DNA from: a virus
Reading direction: 5' to 3' (one strand)
Virus record (IMG/VR): IMGVR_UViG_3300022756_000064
Coordinates: 1 to 31,138 of that record
Length of the DNA: 31,138 bases
The number at the start of each line of letters is the position of its first letter. Position 1 is the stretch's first letter. The position numbers and the translations under genes are program-made. The notes beneath the pieces were generated by a model. That model had not been told where the DNA came from, did no database searches, and was given only the letters and a program-made list of their open reading frames with translations. This document shows positions 1 to 12,000 of the stretch, in pieces.

Positions 1-1
1 T

Positions 2-3000
2 GACGACGCGACGGCGCTAAAGGCTGGTGTTCTCGGTGGCACAATCAACGCGCTTCTGGCAATTCCGTTCGAAGGATTCGGTAAGGCGCTCACGGAGACG
101 TTTGGCAGCGCGAAACAGAGCGCGATTCAGAAAGCGTTAAAGGAATCATACGAGCGCGGAGGCGCGGAAGCTGTTGCCAATGATTTAACGATTCTGCGTA
201 ACTCGATGATAAAAACCGCCGGGCGGTCCGCGTTTCAAAAGACTGCCGTGGATGCGTTGCAGCCCATCATTGAAGAAATCACCAAAACACCGTTGCAACG
301 GGCGGGACAGGTTGGAATCGAAGTGCTAAAAGATAGCGCGCTTTTTGCCGGCGTTCAGGCAGCTCAAAACGCGGTTACAAAGACGTACAATCCGGACACC
401 GGGCTTTTCGAGAATGTTCCGACAGCGGCCTTTGAAGGCGGAGTGCTTGGGGCGTTCTTTGGTGGGTTACGGCAGGTTGGCCGGGCGCAAAAGGCTGGGG
501 CGGCACGTGAAGAAATTGCGACTGGCTTGGCGAAACAGGCGCGTGCTGGCGAAGTGCAGCCGATGGGTGTGGAGAGAGCTTTGCCGGAGACGGGGGTTAC
601 GGAGGGGCCGACCGAAACGCATGAACAGGCTTCTCGTAATGCTGGGGTTAGTCCGGTTGAAGGTGTTGATGAAGCGGGCCAAGGGCCAGGACCGATCGAA
701 CAGGCGCACGGCGAGATAAACAATCTTGTGGTGCCGGATGTGTCGCCGGCTGTGAATACGGCGACGCAACATGCGTTGCGCGGGCTGATCAAAATTGCCA
801 ACGGCGAATCGATGGAAGCGTTGACCACGGCAGAAAAGGCGGCGGTGAACGCAAAGACGACCGATGGATTGCCTCGAGTTGTGATGGTGAAAAGGGCTGA
901 CGGCAAACAACAGCCGGTTATCACGGACGCGACGCTCGAACGGATCCGGCAGATTGCGCCGGTTACTGCACAAGTGATGCCGCAGAGCGAGGGTGAGCAA
1001 CGGCAGCGGATACTTAATCCTGTTGAAGAAATAACGCCGGAATCTGGTTCAGTTGAAAAGGGAGAGATTCAACCAAACAAGAAAACTCCTGAGATTTCTC
1101 AACCGAGCTTCGAAGTGGCCATTGAGCGGCCGAGTGGCGAAGTGGAGACGCGGACGGTGCAGGCTGCGAGTGCAGAGGCCGCAAAGGGACAGGTCGCTGG
1201 TTCAATTTCTCCCGGACAGGGGATGGTGCGCGATGTTTCCGAAGTTCCACAGGCGATGTCCGGTTTTGTCCCCTTAGATGAGGGGCAAAAAATGGACACG
1301 GCTACAGCCTTGTCGGATGAGATGGTGGGCCAGGTGCGGGAGCAGGCTGGCCGCGAGCTCCAACCGGAAGAGGAGCAGGCGGTGCGCGGTATCGCGGAAC
1401 GCGTTACGCCTGCGATTGAGAAGTTTCGAGGGGCGTTCAGTTCGATTCAGGCCACGCTTGAGCCGCGGGGGTCGATGGGTGCGTTCACGACTATTCCCGA
1501 AGGTAAATTAGTGCTTTCGCTGCCGGACATTGTGCGGCACGCGCAGGAATGGGGCGAGCCGGAAGGTCCGGACCTGGTTGTTGAACAGGAAGCGATTCAT
1601 GCGGTCGCGGACCAACTGCATCAGCAGGGCAAGATCGATCCGGAAGGTATTGCGCGCGATATGCCCGCTGAACTGCGGGAGCATGTGGCCGGCGTTTACA
1701 ACCCGGACGTTCCGATGGAGGAGCGGAATGATCTCGAGGACGGCCACGAATTTTTGCGCTTACTGGTGCAACACCAGTTGAGAGTGGACGAAGGCAAAGT
1801 GGTCGATGCCGACGGGAAAGTAATCACCGAAAACTTGTCGCCTGGCTTTATCGCACGGATCCGGCAGGCGTTGGTGCGCTTGTTCGAAGTGTTTCGGGAC
1901 ATGGCGAAACGGCTCGGGGAGATGGGCGCGAAACCGGAGTACGTCGAGCAGGTGCAAAAAGCGCGGGATTTAATCGTTACCCGATTAAGAGAAGTTGACG
2001 CTGGCAGCCGCGGTGCGTATGAGACAACCAATGGCGGTAAGACGGCTCAGGTCAAAGGTAAAGGTGGTAAAGCTCCCGCAGAACGATCTGTGGAAGGGGA
2101 ATTACGTGTCGAGCCTAAGCCGACAGCAGGCCAGGGACAAGTTGCGGGTGCTGGTGTTGGTGGAGCAGTTGGACAACCACATGGAGTCATGTCGGCTGCG
2201 ACGAAAACTCTTACTGGCCAGGCTGGATCAGGTGCCGGAGCGGAACTGACCTCCAAGGAGATCGCTCAGGCGGCAATCGCGATTGGTGCTCCTCGGGATA
2301 AGATTACAAAACCGTGGTGGGATAAGGTCGGCAATAAGCACGTTCTCTCTCAGGGTGGGCGCTCGGTGAACGTGGCGTATGTTGCCCAGGAAGCCAGCAA
2401 GGGGCGCACGTCGCATGACGCGCTGGGTAATGCGTCGTCCGGTTACGATCTGAGTTTGCAGCCGCGTGACCGGAGCTTGGCGCAGTACCGGAAGCAATCG
2501 CAAAATATCGCGCAGAATTTGGACTTTGCGCAGGCGGCTTTCTTTCCCGAAACGACTACGCCGGCGACGACGGGCGACATCGGCGCGCCAGTGATGACGC
2601 CTACGGGAGACACGCTGATTGGGAACGGACGCGAGATAGGGATTAAAGCTGCGTACGCTGCGAACAGCCCGCAGGCGCGCGCTTACAAGCGAGATTTTGT
2701 GCATAACGCTGCCAGGTTCGGGATTGACCCTGCCGCTGTGATGAAGATGCGGCAGCCGGTGTTGAAACGGGTGATTCTGGATGATTTGCCGAAGGACGAG
2801 CTGATCAGGCTCAGCCAGGAATCCAATGAAGGCGTGGCGATGGGTGTGAACGCGACTGAGATCGCGAATCGCGACGCGACGCGGCTGACTCCTGAGATAC
2901 TTTCCGAGTTTGATCCGAATTACGCGCTGGACGCGGCGAAGAATCGCGGGTTTTTGCGGAGTTACCTGCAGAACGTGGTCAGCGGCGCGGGCGCGAACGA

Positions 3001-6000
3001 GGCAAATATCAACTGGCCGGACCTTGCGCGACGGGTGCGCGCTGCGGTGTTCACGTATGCGTATGGCGCGGATGAAGCGGGTCGGGCCGCGCTCGAGCGG
3101 TTACAAGGCGAAGACTCGAGCCGCAAAATCACGGACGGGCTTTTAACGGTGGCGCCGATCGTGGCTCGGATGAAGGCCGATATTGCCAGTGGCGATTTGT
3201 TTCCGCTGGATATTTCTCCGGAAATCGCGCGGGCGGTCCAGGATATTTCGGAGGCGCTTCGGGACAGGCCGAAAGGACAGAGCGCGAGCGTGGCGTTGGA
3301 TGGGCTTGTTGCGCAGGGCGAGTTAATTCCGGCAGGCGACGCGCCTGCCCTACAACAATCGGTTCGTGATTTTGTGATTGCGAACCGCGGGAACCGGGCG
3401 GCGATCGAGGAGGCGTTGAGCAATTACGTCGAATCGGTGTATGAGATTGGGAATCCGAAGCAGCCGAACTTGTTTGGTGAACAGGCGGGAGAAGAATCGG
3501 ATCGGACGCAACTTTGGAATTTAGCGACCAAGCCAGAAGCGATTGCGCCGAAGACAGAGCAGAGAGAACTTGCTGCGCAAGCTCTCAGAAGTCGGATGTC
3601 AGAGGACAGAGGGCAGCTTACGCCTCTGGATCACGTGATTCATCGGAAACTACGTGCCGGAAAGAGCGTGGAAACGGTCGCGAAAGAACACGGCATGAAA
3701 GTGGAGCATGTCGAGCGGACTTATGACCGGGTGAATCGATCCCAGGAAATTCGAACTCTCCTATCACAACAAACATTTCGATCTGAAACCGATGCTTTTG
3801 CTGCGGCAGAGAAGGCTAAACCGAGTTTCGATCAGACATTGGAAGACGTAGCTAAGGCTACCGGGGCGCGCGCAATGACTACGCCAATCAAGAGCAGGGA
3901 GCGCGCTGCGGCGAAGGTGGCGGCAGATTACAGGGGCGATTGGAGCAAGATCAAAGATTTGGTTCGCGGAACGATTGTGGTGCGCGATCTCGACCAGGCG
4001 AAGGCAGTCGTCGGAGCGTTGGCGCAACGGTTCGGAGTGGAACCCAAGCGTGACTTCAATCAGCCGTTACAGAGCGGCTACAGGGACGCTTTGTTTAATC
4101 CGATTATCAATGGCTACGTCGCCGAGATTCAGGTTCATATCGAACCGATCATTCACGCGAAAAGCACGTCGCACACATTTTACAAAAGACATCAAGAAAT
4201 TCAGCGCGCTGCGCAGGTAGAAAATCGTGCGTTAAACAGCCAGGAACTTCGGACTATCGAGCGTCTTAATATGGCGCAGCAGAGAATTTACGCGGCGGCT
4301 TTCGGCAACATCTCGGGAGAGATCAGTTCGACGGCATCTGAAGGCTTGCAAGGAAAGGCACCGACCGATTTGATTTCTTCTGGCGTTATTGGTCGCGGAG
4401 AATCGCCGTCGAAAGCCCAAGCGGTCCCGTCCTTATCTACCACGATTCCGAAGCCGGCGGGGGCTTCCATGAAGGATTTAGCGTCGGGGAAGGCGGCGAT
4501 TGCTTCTTCGTCTGTCATTCCACCTTCTCTTACACCGACTGGTGGTGTTCGTCATCAAGAAGTTTTGCTGGCGCAGAAACTCAAAGACACTGGGACGCTA
4601 GACCTATTCGGGGATTACGTGGGCGCGTTGCCGGCGGCGGCGAAAGCGAGTAAACCGGCGCTCAAACGCGAGGTTGAAAAGGATGTGCCGAGCCTTGCGG
4701 AGAGCGGGGCGGCGCTGAGCAATCTTTTTGAGTTGGCGCAGCCGGGGAAGACCTATGAGGTTTCTAACCCAGTCCAATTCCCGAAAGTTCTTTCGGCTAC
4801 GAGATACAGTGACTCGACTGTTGCGAAGGTGGCACATAACTATGTTACCCACCAAACGGAATACGGATACCGTGTCGAGCTAGAGGATGGGCGTCAGTGG
4901 ATCGGTTCGGCCAAGAATCGAGACGCAGCCATCACGAAAGCGCAATACGAGTTTCGAAAAACGTTGACGGAAGCGCCTGCGGCGGGTATTCCACAGGCAA
5001 ATGAAGACGCAGTTCGAAAAACCGCCAGAGCTAACCGAAAAGCGAAGGTTGGCACTGAGACAGCAACCGGAGTGGATGACTTGTTTTCGCTCCTGGCTGA
5101 ACAGCACGGATCCGAGCGAGATACGGGATTGGCTGGGGGGGTCGTACAAGACGCTATTGGAGCACCTGGACGAACTGACGTGGCGGGTGCTGGCGATCTA
5201 CCTGGACACGAAACAGACGCCGGACGACCTGGCGGAAGCGTTACGGCAGGAGATACCGATGGAGGACGAGGACTCGCAGAACCCACTGACACCGGAGGAA
5301 ACGCAGCGCCTAGTGAAACTGGCGGAAAGCGCACACTTCCCAAGTTAGTTAGTCGGCCCGCGGACCCGAACGCTCGGAATTACGTCATTCCGCGCGACAC
5401 AAAAGAGATTGCTCCACGCGGAGCGATGGCCAAACTGCGCGCCAATCAGGACGCGATCAAGTTACTGAAACAGATCGAGACCGAACAGCGTCTCGCGACT
5501 CCTGAAGAAAAATCGCAACTGGTCAAGTATTCGGGTTGGGGCGCGCTCTCCCAGGCGTTCGATGACGCAAAGGCGGATCGAATTGCCGCTGGTGAGATCT
5601 CGGAACTGAATACCGAGCTGCAACGTTATCGTGGCTACCAGGAGAGGAATCGCGAGTCCAGTTATTACAGCGGCGAGATTGGGCGACTAGAAAAAGACAT
5701 CCGCAGCCTTGAAAGCTGGCAAAGCAAGTGGGGCGACATTCACTCCGAACTAAAGTCGATGCTCACCCCGGACGAATACAAGCGCGCGATGCGAAGCACG
5801 ATCAACGCGCATTATACCTCTCCAGAGATGATCAAGTCCATGTGGGACATTGCCGCGCATCTCGGATTCAAGGGCGGTAACGTGCTCGAGCCCGGCGCCG
5901 GTATCGGTCATTTCTTTGGGCTTATGCCGGAAGAGCTTTTATCCCGGTCCAGTCTTCATGCAGTAGAGCTCGACGACATTAGCGGCCGGTTGACCAAGAT

Positions 6001-9000
6001 GCTTTATCCGGAGGCCGACGTGCAAATCACTGGCTTCCAAAACGCGGACATCGCCGATGGGTCAGTGGACCTGTCGATTTCAAATGTGCCTTTCGCGAAT
6101 GTGCCGGTCACGGACAAGGCGATGGAACTCTCCGGCGGGCCTACGGATAACCTGCACGATTATTTCCTGGCCAACATGATCAAGAAGTTGCGCCCCGGCG
6201 GATTAAACATCGCTATTACAAGCGCGTTCACGATGGACAAGGGCGCGAGCGAAAACCGAAAATGGATGGCAGACCGCGCGGACCTGGTAGCGGCGTTCCG
6301 GTTGCCGAACAACGCTTTCAAGGCCAATGCAGGCACGGATGTGGTGACTGATATTTTGGTGTTTCGCAAAAAAGATGGACAGATTTTTCCGCACGCGAAG
6401 GATTGGACGATGCTGGATAACGCTACGACACAAAAAGGCGATCCGATTCGGGTAAACCAATATTTCGCGCAGCATCCACAGGATATTCTTGGGTTCCTGG
6501 CAGACGACGGCGAGATGTTCGCGCACGGCGCCGGCGAAAAAGAGATGACGGTGCACGCGGACCCAAACCGGCCGCCTGCGGTGGCGCTGGAGCAAGCCAT
6601 TGACAATTTACCGAAGGACATCGCAGGCGACGGGAACGCGGCCGAAGTGCGCAGCAACGATCCGACCATCTCGAAGATGGGGAATATCGTGGAGAAAGAC
6701 GGCAAGTATTTCTTCCACGGGCAAGCGGAGCCGGACGAGGCGTTGAATGATCCTAAGAACGCGAAGCGAGTTCGAAAGTTTATTGAGACGCGCGACGTTT
6801 TGAATGAGCAGTACCGGCTGGAACTGGATCCGGAAGCGACCGACGAAGATGTTGAAGCTAATCGTCGGATGTTGAACGCGCGTTACGATTCGTTCACCGC
6901 CGATTTCAGTAATTTTCATACTCCGAAAAACAAAGGGCTATTCATTGACGATCCGGATTGGTTCCGGTTGGCCGGCGCGGAGACACCGATTCAGGTTTCA
7001 GGCGGCGTTAAAGAGATGTTGTCGATTTTGGACGGCAAAAAGAGCCGACAATTTACAAAGGCCGACGTGTTCAAGAAACGCGTGCTTACGCCGATCATTG
7101 AACCCACGAAAGCTGACAGTCTAGAAGACGCTTTCGGAATGAGTCTCGGTTGGCGCGGTCGCGTGGACCTTGGCTACATTTCGGATTTAACCGGCCAAAG
7201 CCGGGAACAAGTGGAACAAGGATTGGTCGCATCCGGCATCGTGGTGCGCGACCCAGAAAACGGGCAACTTCAATCTCGCGAGCAATACCTGGCTGGCAAT
7301 GTGCGTAAGAAACTCGACATCGCTAAAGCCGCAGGCCCGGATTACGAGCGCAACGCTCAAATGCTAGAGGCGGTTCAACCGGAGGACGTGCCAATCGACG
7401 AAATCCGGTTCAAGATCGGCGCGACATGGGTGCCAGTGGACGCTTACCAGCAATTCCTGAGCACGATCGGGATTGAGTTACCCATTGAATACCACACAGC
7501 TCTCGCCGGCGGGCGCGACTTTTACACCGTAGGCTTGCGTGATTACCGTGCGACCGGTGTAGCGCACAAAGATTTCAGGACAGACCAGGTGAGTGTGCCT
7601 GAGTTGATGGACTCGATGCTGAACATGAAGCGCATCGAGGTTCTCCACACCGACAAGGATCGAAAGGGTGATACCGATGAAGGCGCAACTATGGCGGCTA
7701 GGGATGCGGGTAAACGGTTGAGTGACGCTTTTGTGGCTTACGCGAAAGGCAATGCGGAGCTTGGTCCGCGGCTCGCGCAAATCTATAACCGCGAGGCGAA
7801 CGGGTTCGCGCAACGGACGTATGACGGACAATTCCTTACTCTCCCGTGGAAAAATAAGGATTTCGATCTTTTCCCCGACAAAAAGAACGTCATTTGGCGC
7901 GCGATACAAGATCGATATGCACTAATTGCGTGGGGCGTTGGCGGCGGCAAAACAGTGATTGCGGCCGGGATCGCGCTTGAATTGCGTCGCCTCAAACTAG
8001 CGTTAAAGCCGATGGTGGTGGTGCACAACTCCACGCTGGAGCAGTACGCCGACGAGATTGCGGTGATTGCGCCGAGCGCCCGGGTATTGATCGGACGCAA
8101 AGACGAACTCTCTGGCGCGAAACGGAAAGAGTTCCTGATGCGAATTGCTGCCGGCGACTGGGACGCGGTAGTTATCGCGCATAGCACCTTCGGATTGATC
8201 GAAGACGACCCAGTGTTTCAGACAAAACACATGGAATCGCTCGTGGACGAAGCGATGCAGAGTTTAACGGATCGCGGATACAACTCAGTCTCGGATGCCA
8301 AGAAATCGCGCGAACCCAGTGTGAAGCAACTAGTCAAGATGATCGAGCAGCTTGAGACGAAGATTCAGGCACTTTCCGAGCGAAAAACCGACACGGGCCT
8401 CTTGAATTTCCAACAACTCGGCGTGGACGCGCTGATCGTGGATGAAGTGCACAAGTTTAAGAAAATGCCGTTCTCGACCAAGCTGGACGTAAAAGGCATC
8501 GACAGCGGCATGAGCCAGCGCGGTTACGCCATGTTGCTCCGAGCCAGGTCAATTCAGGAGCGTAACGGCGGCAAAAACGTGTTCTCGATGACTGGCACGC
8601 CAGTCACGAATACGCTGGGGGAAATCTGGAACCAGGTAAGACTGGTGGCGCCGCATCTCCTGAAAGAATACGGCGTTGAAACGTTCGATCAATTCGTCAG
8701 CAAGTTTGCCGAGGTCGAGACGATCAGCGAAGCCGGCCCGAGCGGTGAACGCAAGATGGTGGAGCGCCTATCGAAGATCGTAAACCTGCCTGAGTGGTCC
8801 ACATTTTTCCGGCAAGCTGCCGACGTGAAACTGGGCGACGACATGGTGGTAAAGAATCGTCCGGGCATCAAAGGAGGCGGCGGACAACTGATCGCGCTGG
8901 AGCGCACACCTGGCACGGCCGCGTGGGTTAATTATATCCGCAACGTGCTCGAAGGGTTCAAAGAGCTAAAATACGACGATTTTAAGGATAATAAGAGCCT

Positions 9001-12000
9001 GTTTGCTGTGCCGGTGCAGGCTTACATCGCGAGCCGAGCCGCAGCGATCGACATTCGGTTGATCGAACCGCGCGCCAAAGATGAGTCGGGCAGTAAGGCT
9101 AACAGGGCGGTTCGCGGCATAATCAAACTCTATCGAGAGACCACGCCATACAACGGGACACAGGTGATCTTCTCCGACTCGTTCAACCAAGTCAAAACCA
9201 GTTTGTTTGATGCCGTGGTGCCACGGTCGAATCTCAACCTAGAGCTCGACCCCAGTAAACCGCCAGGAACGACATTTAATCTTTACGAAGACATCAAGGC
9301 GAAACTGATAGCTCTCGGCGTGCCGGCGGAAGAAATCGCGATTGTTGCCGACAAAGAATTTGATAATGCCAAGCGAAAAAAATCACTCTTCGAGGATGTG
9401 AATAAGGGCAAGGTTCGCATCGTGATGGGCAGCACGGAGAAACTCGGCACCGGCGTCAACATGCAGGAGCGGATGCTTGCGGCGTGGAACCTGGACGTTC
9501 CGTGGACAGCCGCAGGGTTAGAGCAACGCGACGGGCGCGTGTATCGGCAAGGCAATGTGCACGCGGAGATGGGCGTACCCGTGGAATTGACGCGGTTGGG
9601 AATGAAAGACACGCTGGATGAATCGCTCTGGAAAATTATTGAGCGCAAACTGCGGATCCAGAAACAGGCGTTAAGCGGTAAGATCGTGGGGCGCGAACTC
9701 GAAGAGATGAGCGATGTCCTGAGTCTCGCGGAGCAAGCCTCGATTTTAAGCGGCCCATACGGAGCCGAGAGTTTCGAGCTGGATAGCCGGATTCGGGAAT
9801 TAGAAGGGAGCCGGGCCGGGCACGACCGTCAAGTTGCAAACCGAGATTCGGAGATCAGGTCGTCGAAAGAATGGCTGCGCCAGCAGGAAGCCGAAGAGGC
9901 GCGGTCTGAGCCGGCGATGCAGTTAATGGCAAAACTCGGTGAGCGCGTCTCGAAAGACGGTGCTCAGATCACGGTAGATGGCGATTCGTTTGAGACTAAG
10001 ACGGCGATGGTGGAGCGTGTGAACGCGTTATTGGACGCGGAGAAAAACAAACCGACCAACGAAAAAAGCAAAGCCATTTTCTCAGTGGCGGTCAACGGCG
10101 TTCCGGTGCGGTTGGATGTTACTCCTACAGAATATGACGAATGGGATGTTGCGGGTGTAGAAAGCAAGAGGGTAACGAAACCGTCCGCGCAGTTCGATCT
10201 GATGGCGACGGATTCCAATAGCCCGAAATTCGGGCGCGTAACCAGCGCGGCGACGCTGTTGGCGCGCCTCGAGGAATTAAGCGGGACGGTGGACGGAATC
10301 AGGGAAGGCCGAAAGAATAACACGGCGCGATTACGGCAACTGGCCGAGATGCAGCAATTGGGTAAATGGCCGTTTAAAGAGGAATACCAGAGAGCACTTG
10401 CGCGACAGAAAGAGCTTTTGAAGCTGATGCGCGGGGAAGAACTCAAAAAAACAGGAGAAGGAGAAGAAACGCCGAACGCTCAACGCCCAACGCCCAACGC
10501 TCAACCGGCAGAATTGCGAGCACAGGCGACGGCGGATGCTGCCAAGACGCCGGCGGAACGGTTTAAGGATGCGTGGCCGTTGGCTGAATCGATTGCACGC
10601 TCGTATTCGAATATCCCCGGCGTGACGCTGAAGGACGTGGAGCAACATGCCCGGATTGCTCTGGTGCGCGCGGCGCGTGAGTTTGATCCTGCTCGCGGGG
10701 CCGCAATGGACACGTTTGCGCGCAAAGTGGTCGGGAATGAGTTGCGCAGTCTTTACGGCAGGCAGATGCGAACGGCGGGGCGGGAATCGACGGTGCTGGA
10801 TGTTCCCGTCTCCGCCGAAGGCTCTGCCGCGGTTTCACAAAAAGAAAACATCGTCGGGCCGAGCGATGTTCGGGCGGACGTGGCGCGGACTGAGGCGACA
10901 CAAATGCTTTCGACCGCGATTGACGAGTTGCCGGACAAAATGCGAGACGTGATGAATGGAATCTTGTCCGGGAAAGAGACGCTGGGCGAGATCGGGGAAC
11001 GGCTTGGCGGATTACCGAAACAAGCCGTAGGCCGGCTGGCGAGTGCGGCTATGCGCCGGTTGAAAGGGAAACTTGGTGAGAAAGGCGTTTCTGGTGTGAC
11101 GGATCTGTTGAGTCAGGAAACGACCACGGATAACACGGATACGGAGAAAAAGACGTTATCGGATTTCTTGGCGAAGCATGATGCGTCGAAGGGCACCGTT
11201 CCCGCTAAAAAGATAGCTGAGCCGACTAGGAGGAATGTTAAGTTAGCTGAGAAGCTCGGAAATCAATCAACGAGAGACTCGTCTGTTGTTCCTAATTTTC
11301 GGCCTGTGGAGCAGGAAATCGCGATTGGAAGGGCTTATGGCTACAGCGATAACGACATCGCAGCATACTTGCAGCGCAATTACGTGGATCGAATACCCGA
11401 ACGTGTTGCGCAAACGTCTGTAGGCGTTCGACCACCGCAGGAGCTAATTGACAAGTATCCAGAGTTAAAACACGCCATTAAAGTTTCCGAGAAATATGGG
11501 CATTTAGTGAAACTCAGCGAGCAACTGGAACTACTGAGTCAGGTCGTCGAGGATGAAGTGAAGCTGTCTGAATCGGCTGATCCGGTGGCGTCGTTCATGG
11601 AGCTTATGCGGGATGATCCGGTTGAGAAGTTGCGCGGTATAAAAGGCATTGGGCGGCCTGATCTGGCGCTGGGCGCGGAGCCTGCCATGCGGCCGGTGCA
11701 CGAGTTTCATACTGCCACGGCTACGCCGCAAAAACTGGATGATTGGGACAAACAAGGCGAAGCGATTTTGCGCAGCCGCGGCGACAAATTGCCAGCGGAT
11801 GTTACTAAACGTTGGCTGGATGGCTCAGTGCTCGAGCCCGCGGAAGTGCGCGCGACACAGCAATATCTCATCGAAAAACAGGGGCAACCGAAGACGCCAG
11901 AGGAACAACGCGGGTATGACGCGTTGGCGTACGCTTATACCAAGATCGGGGAAGCGACCGCACGGGCGTTGTCTGCGCGCCGTGATCCGTTCAAAACGCC

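Noticed and set aside
206-208. ATG at 206 as the start of the giant protein
   Set aside because: The frame is open back to base 2 and codes similar Gly/Ala-rich sequence upstream, so the gene begins outside the window.
4288-4518. 76-residue minus-strand frame that looks somewhat protein-like (GFGIVVDKDGTAWAFDGD)
   Set aside because: It lies antisense to a Ser/Ala/Gly linker of the giant protein, has no clear ribosome site or neighbours on its strand, and I recognise no family; kept only as a note.
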